From NCBI GenBank assembly GCA_963575745.1, contig CAUYUJ010015502.1:180523-244522 (forward strand): a stretch of DNA of 64,000 bases, read 5' to 3'. The notes beneath the pieces are model-generated. The model worked only from the letters and a program-made list of their open reading frames with translations. It was not told where the DNA came from and made no database searches. This DNA is from Prorocentrum cordatum. Its lineage: Eukaryota; Sar; Dinophyceae; Prorocentrales; Prorocentraceae. Shown one piece after another: positions 1 through 10,194 of this stretch (position 1 is its first letter; each line of letters starts with the position of its first letter). The position numbers were made by a program, and so were the translations under genes.

Positions 1-470
1 GCCCGCGCCGCACCTCGGCGGCCGCGCCTGCGCGGCGCGTCCGGAGAGCGCCTCGGGGCCCTGTGCGGCCGCCGCCGCCGCCGCCGGAGCTGCGAGCCCA
101 GCGGGGCGCCCGTCGCCCCGGGTCTCCTCCACCGCCCTCCTCGCGCGCGATCCTCAAGGGTAACGTTGGTGTCGGGGGCCCCCAAAACGGGGTGGTGACC
201 ACACCGTGTGGTGATTCGGTGGGGATTCAGGGTCACGGCACAGTTTTGGGACTCGGGTCGTTCTTCGAGGACGTCTCGGGCGACTGGGACCTCCGAGGTC
301 CCAAAACCATGTAGTGACGGACCCGGAGGTGAGGTCTCTGTGGATTTCGAGGTCACCACCGGGTCTGTCACCACACGGTTTTGGGGCCCCCAGGCAGGGG
401 GGAAGTGCTCGTGGGTTCTTTTAGGTTTTCGAGCGTTTTCGTTGGTTTCATTATGGTTTCCAGCCTCGAA
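1..470. other. GC-rich stretch without recognisable gene
   Basis: I see no coding signal, RNA gene or dispersed repeat here. The only structure is a short CCG run at about 66-86. Open frames exist but have the low-complexity composition expected of GC-rich non-coding DNA. Confidence 0.5.
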
Positions 471-579
471 GGATTGCAAAAAAACCGAAGGGTTTTTTTG
501 CAATCCTTGTTTTTTTTGCAATCCAGGTTTTTTTGCAATCCTTTTTTTTGCAATCCTTCGGTTTTTTTGCAATCCTTCG
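471..579. repeat. Tandem TTTTTTGCAATCC repeat opening with an inverted unit
   Basis: The first unit is inverted (GGATTGCAAAAAAACC, from 471) and faces a direct unit ending near 506, so 471-506 can fold as a hairpin. Four further direct units of T-run plus GCAATCC follow to 579. Unit spacing is about 13-22 bases because the T-run length varies. Confidence 0.85.
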
Positions 580-584
580 TTCAA

Positions 585-665
585 GATGCGCTCCAGCAGC
601 TGCGCCTCGCCGAGGGCGTTCCGGGGGTACCCAGATCGTCCCGAACGGCCGCCAGAAAGCCGAGT
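585..665 (+). repeat. Dispersed repeat, copy 1 (pairs with 7535-7622)
   Basis: The core CAGCTGCGCCTCGCCGAG is shared exactly with the segment at 7535-7622, followed in both by a similar TTCC-GGGGG stretch and GATCGTCCCGA-CGGCCGC. The two copies have diverged by scattered substitutions. No inverted ends were recognised. Confidence 0.65.
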
Positions 666-824
666 GGTGACCCGAAAACCAAGACCAAACGTTAGGGGGG
701 GGAAAGGCCGACACGGGAGCCGCCTCCAAGAGGTATTCCGTGACCTGCGCACCCTGCCGTTGCAGCGCCGTCGTTGTATACGAGTTGTTTTCTTTGCCCC
801 CTCCCCCCCCCCCCAAAAAAAAAA

Positions 825-935
825 ACGTTAGGAGGGGGAAAGGCCCAGGGGGCTACGCATCGACCCCCAGTCGCCCATTCATCGCAGCCCACTCCGCCCA
901 GGACCGTGCAAACTCACCATAGGGAGTCCATAGGG
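825..935. repeat. F3 inverted-repeat element, partial copy
   Basis: It begins near AACGTTAGGAGGGGG and contains the family body CCCACTCCGCCCAGGACCG at 889-907, also found at about 5790-5805 and 9131-9150. The far end is lost in the adjacent GGA tract. A second isolated end-like stretch (AACGTTAGGGGGGGG) lies at about 687. Confidence 0.5.
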
Positions 936-1103
936 AAGAGGAGGAGGAGGAGGAGGAGGAGGAGGAGGAGGAGAAGGAGCAGGAGAAGGAAGAGGACGAG
1001 GAAGAGGAGGAGGAGAAGGAGAAAAAGGAGGAGGAGGAGGAGGAGGAGCACGAGAAGGAGGAGGAGGAGGAGGAGGAGCAGGAAAAGGAAGAGGAGATTC
1101 ATT
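936..1103 (+). repeat. (GGA)n-rich microsatellite
   Basis: Nearly pure purine tract of GGA/AGG units with occasional AAGGAG and GAGCA interruptions. Long open frames over it encode only Arg/Glu/Gly runs or, on the other strand, Leu/Ser/Pro runs, and should not be called genes. Confidence 0.95.
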
Positions 1104-1565
1104 AAGGCTGCGAACAGACAGCCCCTTTTGTCAGCCCCCTTCCACTCGCCGGCCTGGCCGCCGAGGTGCTGCGTGAGGCTTCGGCCCACCGCTTTAGGTT
1201 AATTCGTCTTTGCGCGGCCCGCTCTGACTGGACTCGCCGCTGGCGCTCTCGCCTGCGGCCGCTGACTAAAAACAGACAGCCCCCCCCAGGTCGTCCCGGC
1301 TGGCCGCAACAGGCCCCCCGGTCGACCTAGCAAAGAGGGTCCAGGCAGGGGGGGTCAGAGGACCGCGCCGCATCGCAGACGCATCAGCGATGCAACGTCG
1401 ACGTGGTCGATACGGCGCCCCCAGCGCGGGCGCTGAAAGCTGAACGCCGCCGTTGGCCTGGAATCGGCTCGCGTCGAACGATCTGCGCTAACGTAAAGTT
1501 GCGATCGGTGAAGGCTGAACGGTCCACGCGGCGTCCGAAACCAACGCAGAAGTCGTCACGCCACA
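1104..1565. other. No gene seen
   Basis: GC-rich sequence without a supported gene. A short CATCG-rich patch at about 1366-1395 resembles the core of family F4. Confidence 0.45.
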
Positions 1566-1750
1566 GGCCTGACGTAGATGGGATCGGAGGATGACGCCGC
1601 ATCGCAGATGCATCGACGATGCGGCTCGGTGTGGAGCCCGATTTTCCCCACGCAGACGGCGCGGATGCATCGACGCGTCACCGCTGCATCGGCGAGGCAT
1701 TGGCGAGGCGGCGCCATGCTCCAGCCCTGTCTACTCGGACCGCATGCTGG
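1566..1750. repeat. F4 inverted-repeat element, diverged copy
   Basis: Shares GGATCGGAGGATG-CGCCGC at the left and the core CGATGCGGCTCG-TGTGGAGCCCGATTT with the better-preserved copy at 55839-56025. The right end (GGCGCCATG ... ACTCGGACC) is a degraded counterpart of the left end. The interior is rich in CATCG/CGATG. Confidence 0.65.
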
Positions 1751-1849
1751 AGGCCTCCACTCACGCAGCGACGAAGCGCACCGGGCTGAACCTCCCCCCT
1801 TCCCCTCGACTCTCGTCCCTTGCCAGCGGCGGCGGCATTCCCTTCGGGA

Positions 1850-2050
1850 GCGGAAAAGAGGGGGGTGATGACTAGGGGGGGGTGGATTTCATGGCGCGGG
1901 CCATGATTTTTCCTCAGATTTCATGGCGCCTCTTCTTATTCTATTACGTCCCGGGTCCCCCCGCGGGGCCGCGCACATGCCGCCGGTCATGACTTGCACC
2001 CCCCCTCTTGGACACCCCCCTCTTGGCCGCTCCCGATTTCTCCCACTTGA
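1850..2050 (+). repeat. F5 dispersed ~190-bp repeat, copy 1
   Basis: Runs from GGGGGGTGATGACTAGGG through CATGGCGC-GGGCCATGATTTTTCC, TCATGGCGCCTC, a pyrimidine-rich GTCCC tract and CCGCGCACATGCCGCCGG to CTCTTGGCCGCTCCCGA. The same order of blocks occurs at 43010-43205 and 55333-55520. Conservation along the whole length argues for a mobile or duplicated unit, but no coding frame is conserved. Confidence 0.8.
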
Positions 2051-3569
2051 CCAGTCCCAAATGGCGCTGTCTGCCCCTCCGCATCGGGGGGCGTTTCTGG
2101 AGGTCCTCGTCGCCACGACTCGACGCAGCTCGAACAGCTGACCCAGATGGACCGGGGAGGGGTCTGGGGGGGCGACTCCTTGCTGGTGTGGGCAGTCGGC
2201 CCGCCGTGAAAGCCTCTCAGAAGCTGTTGCGGGGGGATCATCCAAAGCTCACTCCTGGGCCTGGTTGACGCGATGATCAGATCACTGGCCTGCGTTCGAA
2301 GAGCACTGCCTCGTTGTAAGAGCGTGGGTGCAACTGCGCTTGGCCACACGAAGAGAAGGTGAGGCTGACACGCACAAGCAGACCGGCGCTTCTGGTCTCT
2401 TCTCGGCTGCCTTCCCAGGCTTGGGACGGCCCCTGACCCCTGGACGGCTTCCTCGGGACCAGCTTTCCACACTGTGCAATGATTTGACGCTCCTGGGGGT
2501 GCCAGAAACGGTACCGCGGGCATCGAGGACAACAGAGTCGTCACATGTGTATGGTCTTCTCGAAAACGCCCCTTCTCCTAGTTCGCTTGGAGCGCACTCT
2601 CGCCAGAATACCACAGCCGATCAAGCCATGGCCACGAGAAGATTGTTAGAGGCCCAGAGATGCAGAGAAACCTCGATCCTCAATCTCTCCTTCAGCCCCC
2701 CTCAGCGCAGGCGCCCGCCAGCAGAGCGCGCTGCGAGCAGGGACCGCGGCGGTCCAAACAAAAGGAGGGCCGCTCTCGATACCGCGGCAGGTGTGCGCCA
2801 CTGCGGCGCGACAAGACGCCTCGACGCGGCGGCGACCCCTGAAGATTCCGCACCTGGCAGTCTGCGGGTTTCGGGGGGCCCCCTCGTGGCCACGTTTGGA
2901 CGCAGCTCGAAGAACGTCGGGGAGGGGTCCAGAGATCCGCCTACCGCCTCGGCGTGGCGGCGACACCAGCGCGGGCGTTCAAGGCTCAACGCTCTCCAAG
3001 GGCCCGTTCGAGGACCTAGGGCCCATAGAATTCAGCCCTCGGCACGAGTGAGAGGTGGAACGACAGCCCATGGGGCCCTGGAGCTTTTCTCGAGCGGGGA
3101 TCGTTCCAGGGTGAGAGGGTCGCGCAGCGGCATAAACCAGGGCGGTCCGCGTCGTCGAGGCAAGAGCCCGCCGTACGATGGTTGAGGGCATGTTGAGCAA
3201 GTGCGGCATACATTAATCAGTTGTGCACCCATCCTCTTGTACCCAGACCACCTGCTACGGACCCGACGGACGGCTCTGAGCTCTAAGCTGTGCCGGAGCG
3301 CGCCGTTCCGAGGCACGAGCTCATACACGCGTTCGACTTCGCGAGGGCCAAGATTGACCCCAGCTCCACGGTGCACATCGCCTGCACGGAGATCCGGGCC
3401 TGGAACATGGCGCGTGGGACGGGGAAGGTGCTCCGACAGCGGATCATGCGGAAGGTGAAGAGGGAAAGAAAATCAGGGAGGCCAAGAGCTTTCAGACACG
3501 GCTCATGTGTTGAAGCCTCGATTTATCAGTGGCAGCAGCAATGATCACTGGGTAGATGTAGTTCAGGGG
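2051..3569. other. No gene seen; short internal repeat pair
   Basis: I find no supported gene. Segments at about 2095-2160 and 2880-2945 share GCCACG-(T)TGGACGCAGCTCGAA followed by a GGGGAGGGGTC-type stretch, so they are a diverged pair. The open frames here change frame between blocks and have no recognisable domain. Confidence 0.4.
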
Positions 3570-3720
3570 CAACATCAGAGGGGGGGATTGGCCCAGGGGG
3601 GGCATCGACCCCCAATCGCCCAATCATCGCCAATCGGACCTTGAGTGCCCCAACGTGCAGGAGAGTGTGGTTTCGCGATCGAGAGCCTATCGCCGATGTA
3701 TTGGTGATGTAACACCGACT
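3570..3720. repeat. F3-like fragment
   Basis: The stretch GGGGGGATTGGCCCAGGGGG followed by CATCGACCCCCAATCGCCCA matches the order of blocks at 834-880. It ends without a clear terminal repeat. Confidence 0.4.
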
Positions 3721-4574
3721 GCAAATCAATGCCTCCCCCCCTGAACCAGACCCACCTTATCGCTCCCCCTCAGTATTGAAGCGTGTGATTGGGCACGCAT
3801 GGCCCAGAAAGGGAAGTCGCTATCGATCTGGCAGCAGCACCGACGCTTAGATCAGCGCCTGCGTTTGCTTCGGTCGTTGCCTAGACCTCCGACATGCGTA
3901 ATTTGTTCTGCCCGCAGGGCTTCAGAGCTCGCGATCCTGTTCTTCTCATGGTTTTCGTGCCGTGTGCGGTTTTCTTGCTGGCCCATGGGCCCGAAGCGAT
4001 GCTCCCCACGAGGCCCGAACTCTGCAAAGGCGGCCCCTCGCATCTGGGCGCCGTCAAAATTACACGACGGCTGTGCCCCCAGATATGTCAAAGATATGTC
4101 TAGGAGGTCGAGGGAGGAGGAGGAGGAGGAGGAGGAGGAGGAGCAGGAGGAGGAGATATGTCAATGGTTCCCGGCAAGATGTCCAGACCTTTGGGGGCCC
4201 ACGTCGGAACGAGCGCTTTCTGCCGCTGCTGGCAGGGGGGGAATCGGGGGAAAACAAACCTACCTCGCTTTTGACCACCCTCGCTTCCAAGAGATACCAA
4301 ACGATGCCAAATTGCGGCCTGTACTGGTCAGGCCGCTTGACGAGGAGGCGCGTGGTATGGCTTGGTTTTGCCTGGAAGCGAAAGCGGGGGAGGTAATTCA
4401 CGCTATGAGGGAAGGGGGGGGGAGGTCCAAATCACCCCCCCCCCCAAAAAAAAACAGAGGGGGGAAAGGGGGGATCCGGACTCCCCACCACGGGGAAATC
4501 ATCCGGATGGATCCAGAAGCCACCACCCACCCCGGGAAAATGATTCGAGGGGGCCAGGACCCCTCCCCCCGGCA
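3721..4574. other. No gene seen; short GGA and poly-C/A tracts
   Basis: A GGA tract lies at about 4113-4155 and a C-run followed by an A-run at about 4434-4454. No domain or dispersed repeat was recognised. Confidence 0.45.
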
Positions 4575-4580
4575 ACGACT

Positions 4581-4614
<34 letters not shown>

Positions 4615-4862
4615 CGTCGCCACCGCCGACAAACGACACGACGACGACGACGACGAGACAACAACGACGACGACGACGATGACGACGATGACGACGACGA
4701 CGACGACGGGCGACGACGACGACGACGCCGACGCCGACGCCGAAGCCGATGCTGACGACGACCACGACCACAACCAGGACCACGACGACCACGACCACGA
4801 CGGCCACGACCACGACGACGGAGACGACGAAGACGACGACGACGACGACGATGACGTCGCCG
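4575..4862 (+). repeat. (CGA)n microsatellite, degenerate
   Basis: Runs of ACGACG with CCACGA, GCCGAC and GATGAC variants. The many frames across it encode Asp, Thr or Arg homopolymers only. Confidence 0.95.
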
Positions 4863-4909
4863 CCGCGGGCAAACGAGGACGACGTCGATCGAGCGTCAGC
4901 GGATGTGAT

Positions 4910-5560
4910 TAAGGCTGGTCCGAGTCCTAGTTGGATTATATCAAAACTGGATCGAGCCCCGACATAATTCTACAAGAGCTGGATCGAACTCTTAGTAAAG
5001 CTGGATCGAGCCCTCGCAAGATTCTAGTAGGGCTGGATCCAACTATAGAAGGATTTTGCCTTGATGCTGTATCGAGCTTTAGTCGGATTTCATATGCCTT
5101 GGATCCTGCCCTGGTACGATTCGATGAAAGCCAGCCCCAGCCGTAGTAGTTTTTTAATGGCTGGATCGAGCCCTGGTAGTATTCGATTAAAGCTAGGTCC
5201 AGTCCCAGTAGGATGATGTCACTAGGGTCAAAACCGAGCCCCAGTAGGATTCTACCATGGCTGGATATGGCCCCAGTAAGATTATATGACATATGGATGG
5301 GTCCCTAGAAGGATGTTCTGAGAGCTGGATGGAGCCCTAGCACGATGTATCACAGCTGGGTTGAGCCGTCGTCGAAGTCGAATAGAACTGGCTCCAGCAC
5401 GATGGAAATTCTCATAGAGCCAGAGCCATCCCCTGTAGGGTCGCACATGAAGTGGAGCGAACTCCTGATAGGATGCTGTTAGGCTTGGATCGAGGCCAAG
5501 TCGAATTTCATTGGAGCTGGATCGAGCGCTCGTAGCAATTCTATCAGAGCGGGTGCCAGG
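4910..5560 (+). repeat. Degenerate tandem repeat, consensus near GCTGGATCGAGCCCTAGTAG
   Basis: About fifteen spaced copies of a CTGGATCGAGCC-like core, each followed by a CTAGTAGGATT-like block, recur roughly every 40 bases across 4910-5560. Divergence is high, so this is an old satellite rather than a recent expansion. It sits between a CGA tract and a GTC tract. Confidence 0.85.
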
Positions 5561-5569
5561 CGCCAGCAC

Positions 5570-5762
5570 CAGGTGCGCCGCCGCTGCCGCTGTCGCCGTC
5601 GTCGGCGGCGTCGTAGGCGTCCTTCTCGTCGTCTTCGTCGTGTGTGTCGTCATCGTCGTCGTTGTCGTCGCTGTTGTCGTCACCGTCGTTGTCGTTGTCG
5701 TTGGCGTCGGCGTCGGCGTGGGCGTCGACGCGGTCGCCGTCCGATTCCGTCGTCGTCGTCTT
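5570..5762 (+). repeat. (GTC)n microsatellite
   Basis: CGTCGT-rich tract with GTTGTCG and GGCGTC variants. It is the reverse complement class of the CGA tract at 4575-4862, on the other side of the degenerate tandem repeat. Confidence 0.9.
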
Positions 5763-5764
5763 GA

Positions 5765-5905
5765 TTGCTGACAGGGGCCCGATAGCCTACCGCTCCCAGG
5801 ACCGTGCGGAGCCGCTATGGGGGGCCGATCGCCGATGTTTCTGCGATGTGTCGCTGAGTCCAGCTCGATGTTTCCTCCCCTGAGCTGTCCCCCCTAACGT
5901 TGGCC
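5765..5905. repeat. F3 inverted-repeat element, copy
   Basis: Contains CCCAGGACCGTGCGGAGC, GCTATGGGGGGCCGATCGCCGAT and TCCAGCTCGATGTTTCC, and ends in CCCCCCTAACGTTGGCCC. This end is the reverse complement of the AACGTTAGGGGG-type left end seen at 829 and 687. The best match is the copy at 8893-9255. Confidence 0.65.
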
Positions 5906-5984
5906 CTTTCAACATCTGCGCGGAGGGCGCGGGAGGTTCTCCGACGACGCACCGTTGTCTTTGGCGTTGGCACGGGCGTTGGCG

Positions 5985-6053
5985 TCGTGGTCGTCGTCCG
6001 TCGTCCGTCGTCCGTCGTCGTCCGTCCGTCGTCCGTCGTCGTCCGTCGGCCGT

Positions 6054-6089
<36 letters not shown>

Positions 6090-6104
6090 TCGTCCGTCGG
6101 CCGT

Positions 6105-6182
<78 letters not shown>
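5985..6182 (+). repeat. (GTC)n / CCGTCGT microsatellite
   Basis: Starts as GTCCGTCGTCC repeats and becomes pure CGT for about 80 bases. No coding meaning. Confidence 0.95.
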
Positions 6183-6183
<1 letters not shown>

Positions 6184-7136
6184 GCACCACCCACCCCTGC
6201 CCCCCCTGTCGGAAGGGGGAGATGTCCATGTGTGTTTGCCTTGCTGGGCCTCCCCGGTGGCCCTTTGCCGCCGCGACGGGACGCGCCTCCGCGCCCTCAT
6301 CGGAGCGCGCCCCCGGGAGGGCCAAGACCACAGACGCCGTGCCGGTGGCCCAAAGGTGGGGCCATGAGAGACTGAGACCCCCTCGCGCCGTGGAAGAACA
6401 CGGCGGGAGATGTTCGAACGCTCTTGGCCTCTGGGTGCCCAGGCCGGGCCCCAAGACCGCCAGCAAACAACTCAGGACGAACAAAAGCAGTCCGGGAGTC
6501 CCGGGGAATGGGCCGAGACCTCCCGGGGTGCACGTTGCGGAACAGTCACGGCGTCGGGGGTCTGGGTAGGGAGAGGACGGGGATCCCAGGCTGAGCCTTG
6601 ACTGTTTGAGGTCACTCGTCCGTAGGGCCCCATCCCTCAGGGCCTCATCCTTGAGCCGTCGATCCTGTTTCTTGTAGATCCCGGTGCCTTTCGTCGGCTC
6701 AGGCCTTTGGGGCCGCATCCGGGCCCCGGGGACCCCCCCCTCCCTTCTCCTCACCTCCTCCTCCCCTCTCCCTCCTCGCTGTTCATGAAGGAGGAACAGG
6801 CAACCGCGTGCCGCGCGCGGGTCATCCCCGCTGCGGCGAGGTCGGGATCGGCCTTGGGGGGGCGCCAGGGCGCGATTTCCCCAGCCCAGCGGTCGCGGTT
6901 ATCTCTTCGTCGCTCCTGAGCGCTCTGGCATGAAGATGGGGGTGGGACAGCAGGCCGACGGGCATCCGTGAGGAGCGGCGCCCCCCTGCCCACAGGCCCC
7001 CCCCTTGCGCGGGGGGAGGGGGGGGGCGGGGTCGGTGCAGGGAGAGCCCGAGCGCCAGTTGCCGCGGGCGACCCCCGACGAGGTGGCCACAGCGAGGCCG
7101 CACCAGATCTGGAAAAGCTGCGCCGCTCTAGTCGAC
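6183..7136. other. No gene seen
   Basis: GC-rich unique-looking sequence. No domain, RNA gene or repeat copy was recognised. Confidence 0.45.
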
Positions 7137-7492
7137 GCGAAGGAGGAGGAGGGAGGAGGAGGAGGAGGAGGAGGAGGAGGAGGAGGAGGAGGAGGAGGAG
7201 GAGGAGGAGGAGGAGGAGGAGGAGGAGGAGGAGGTGAGGAGGAGGAGGGAGGAGGAGGAGGAGGAAGGAGGAGGAGGAGGGAGGAGGAGGAGGAGGAGGA
7301 GGAGGAGGAGGAGGAGGAGGAGGAGGAGGAGGAGGAGGAGGAGGAGGAGGAGGAGGAGGAGGAGGAGGAGGAGGAGAGGAGGGAGGGAGGAGGAGGGGAG
7401 GAGGAGGAGGAGGAGGGGAGGAGGGGGAGGAGGAGGGGGGGGAGGGGGAGGAGGGGAGGAGGAGGAGGGGAGGAGGGGGAGGGGGAGAGGTC
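7137..7492 (+). repeat. (GGA)n microsatellite, ~350 bp
   Basis: Almost uninterrupted GGA units, drifting to GGGGA at the right end. One of the longest purine-only tracts in the window. Confidence 0.97.
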
Positions 7493-7534
7493 GGCTCGAC
7501 GTTCCCGTCGGTCGTGGGCGGTTTTCGAGCCTCG

Positions 7535-7622
7535 GGATGCCTTCCAACAGCTGCGCCTCGCCGAGAGAGCATTCCTGGGGGGCGTCTGGATCGTCCCGAC
7601 CGGCCGCGGGAGACCCGAGCTT
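7535..7622 (+). repeat. Dispersed repeat, copy 2 (pairs with 585-665)
   Basis: GATGC followed by CAGCTGCGCCTCGCCGAG and GATCGTCCCGACCGGCCGC, in the same order as 585-665. It lies directly to the right of a GGA tract and to the left of an F1 half-element. Confidence 0.65.
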
Positions 7623-7643
7623 TGGCCCAAAAACAATTTTTTT

Positions 7644-7790
7644 ACAGTCGGGCCTGTCCCCCTACACGGGGATTTTCGACGAAAAATAAAAGATACCCCC
7701 CAAAATACCCCACAATGGTCAGAAAATACTCAAAACATAGTCCCCAGACTGTGTTTGGACTATTTTCTTACTATTTGGCCCCGAACTCGG
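7644..7790 (+). mobile_element. F1 (hAT-like) element, left half only
   Basis: Begins with AGTCGGGCCTGTCCCCCTAC, the F1 left end, followed by TTTTCGACGAAAAATAAAA and the internal marker AGTCCCCAGACTGTGTTTGG, all shared with the complete copy at 16861-17053. No right-hand GCCCGAC end follows, so the copy is truncated. Confidence 0.75.
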
Positions 7791-8892
7791 CCCGATTGCT
7801 CGATCGATGCGTCCTCGCCCTCTCCCCCTCCTCGTCCCTCCCCTTCTTCTTCTACACGGAAATAAAGGGAATCAGCGTACCAGAAGGTTCGTTCTTGCGC
7901 AACAGGATGTGGTCCCTCGCAGATTTGACCCGTTTTGGCGAACTTGCCGGTCAGGTTCACATTCGGTAGATGTGTGTTTGCGGTTGTGACATTGCGCACC
8001 CAGCGGGATTTGCATTCCATCGGTGTCTTTTGGTGTGCGCCGGTTACGTGTGTGTTCAAGTGTATTCGACCATTCAAGAGTCCGCAGACGCCCTTTTACC
8101 ACAATCTTCATTTCTTTTTTCAATTGCCGATGAAGCATGGGTATACAGCTAGCTCGACGCAGAAAGAGAGAGGGCGGAGATGGAGGAGGAGACAATATTA
8201 AGACAGAGAGGGTGGCCTGGACTAGAGGATAACCTCGACCTCGCGATTATAAATCCAGACGGATAATACAGTGTCGACCCCTTTCGTGGCGTACGAGTAT
8301 AGAGGAATTCGGATCGCCGACGAACGCATGATCGCAATAAACAAATCCTTCAACAACATGCAAACCACACGCGAGCAACATGGGTTTGACGGGTAGTGCG
8401 ATGGACATGGCATGCAAACATAAACCACGTGGACACAGCACGAACATACACTGGAGGGTGTATAGGCAATTGAGCGTGCCATATAAGGAGCATGACAAGT
8501 CCACGATATGAGCAAACACTGCAAGTGTAAACGAAAGAAAGTCATCTTGAGCATTCGTTGCAATACACATGCATAAGTGAGCAGATGATGAACGTCGAAA
8601 CAGCAGACACACACAAGAGGCAACACATGGAGCAAACACCCAAAGAGGAATAGCACGAAGTTGTGAGTAGCAGCTTCCCTAAGAGCGGAGCACAGCTTAG
8701 CGGGTACTACGGGGTACAGCTTATTGTGGCGAGGTCGTGTCTAAGTCGCAGCTTTGCCAGAAGCCCAGAGACAGAGGCAGGTCGGCCAGGAATGCGCGAA
8801 ACAAGCGCCCCGGCTTGCCTCCTCGAGGCCCAGCGTAGTCCGACAGGTCCCCAGCGCCGTGCTTCTGCCAGCGGGGCGAGGGGGGAGGGGAG
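7791..8892. other. No gene seen; AT-richer patch
   Basis: From about 8150 to 8670 base composition is visibly less GC-rich than the flanks. The antisense frames there are rich in Cys, Leu and Val but contain no recognisable domain, so I do not call them. Confidence 0.4.
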
Positions 8893-9255
8893 TCAGGGGC
8901 AACGTTTAGGGGGATAGGCTCAAGGAGGGGGGGATGAATCGTTGATCGCCGATAGGGGCCTGATACAGTCGGGGCCTTGAAGAAGGAACCCTTTTCGTTG
9001 GGGAGGGGCTCCGCGTTCCTTATGTGTTTCGCAGCTTGCCTCAGGTGTTCCTTAGATTTTCGATCGGAAATCGAAGTTCAACTTATGGAAAATAGGGGCC
9101 TCGTTCCTTATTTAGGGCTCCTTGGGTGTAGCCCACCCCGCCCAGGAACCTGCAGAGTCGCTATCGGGGGACCATCGCCGATCTATCGACGATGCGTCGC
9201 CGATTCCAGCTCGACGTCGCCCCCCTGAGCCGATCCCGCCCTCCCTGACGTTGCC
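8893..9255. repeat. F3 element interrupted by an F2 element
   Basis: The left part (CAACGTTTAGGGGGATAGG ... GATCGCCGATAGGGGCC) and the right part (CCCGCCCAGGAACCTGCAGAG ... CCCTGACGTTGCCCC) together match the F3 copy at 5765-5905. They are separated by the F2 element at 8966-9128. F2 therefore inserted after F3. Confidence 0.7.
8966..9128 (+). mobile_element. F2 inverted-repeat element, copy 1
   Basis: Starts CAGTCGGGGCCTTGAAGAAG and shares with 44515-44691 the blocks CGTTGGGGAGGGGCTCCG, TCGCAGCTTGCCTCAGGT, GGAAATCGAAGTT and GCCTCGTTCCTTATTTAGGG. The right terminal GACTG is lost. Non-coding. Confidence 0.85.
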
Positions 9256-9780
9256 CCTCGTGGAGGGGAAGGAGGACGAGGACGAGGAGCAGTCGCCGCG
9301 CGTAGGGTGTTGGCCCTCAGGCGGTGCTGCGCCGGTTTTGCAGAGTCGAGGTGCCTGGTGGGTAGGCGGGCCCCGAGTAGCATGGAAGACGAAGGCCCAG
9401 AGAGCGACTCGCGCTCGAAGGGGAGGGGGGGAGGGGGGGGGGGGGCAATTGCAGCAGCGAGGGGACGGGGAGAGCAGCAGGAGGAGGGAGGGGAAGCAGG
9501 AGGGCGTGCGCGCTCCATCTCTCTCTCTCTCTCTCTCTTCTCGCGCGCGCGCCTGCGGAGGAGGAGTGAGGAGGAGGAGGGAGGAGGAGGAGGAGGAGGA
9601 CGAGGAGGAGGAGGAGGAGAGGGAGGAGGAGAGGAGGAGGAGGAGAAAGAGGAGGAGGGGAGGAGGAGGAGGAGGAGGAGGAGGAGGGGAGGAGGGGCGG
9701 CGCCCCCGCGGGGGGCCCTGGGGGGGGGGGGGGCGCGCGGGGGGCCCCTGGGGGGGGGGGGGCGGCTCCAGGCCGGGGAG
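9256..9780 (+). repeat. Purine-rich region with GGA tract and (TC)n
   Basis: A (TC)n run at about 9510-9540 is followed by a long GGA tract (9555-9705) and G-runs near 9720 and 9750. The frames across it are Glu/Gly/Arg low complexity. Confidence 0.9.
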
Positions 9781-9858
9781 TGCGACCTGTGGACGAAGTG
9801 GTTCTCCTTCCTGGGCGCCCTCCTCAGAGCAGGGCCCCCTCCCGATCGGCGAGGGGGA

Positions 9859-10076
9859 GTACATGGACATTATATTCGAACCCTGTGGCCCAAGATGCCC
9901 CCCAGACCCCCCCGAAATTACTGTTGATGGCGTGGCGACGGGGGGGGCGTGAGTGGACAGAAATATTCGAACCCCCAAGCACCGCCTGTACTGAGATCAA
10001 CATTGATGTCGGGGGCGCGGGGGTGATTTAGAATCTCCCTCGAATGTGTAAGGGTTCGAATATATTGTCCATGTAC
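9859..10076. mobile_element. Short element with 26-bp terminal inverted repeats
   Basis: The left end GTACATGGACATTATATTCG... (9859-9884) and the reverse complement of 10051-10076 match at 25 of 26 bases. A third partial ATATTCGAACCC lies inside at about 9963. The element is 218 bp and non-coding. Flanks are G-rich and do not let me fix a target duplication. Confidence 0.75.
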
Positions 10077-10194
10077 GGGAGGGGGGGAGGGAGGGAGGGC
10101 GGGCGGGGTCGGCGGTGCGTTCAGAGGTCAGGCAGTTGCGAAGCGTCCTGGCTCGCCTGTGCGCCCGCCGAAGAATGCACCGAGGGCCTCTCGT

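Noticed and set aside
6751-7636. Long minus-strand frames encoding Pro/Ser/Leu runs
   Set aside because: They translate the GGA microsatellite at 7137-7492 and its flanks; homopolymer output in every frame is a signature of the repeat.
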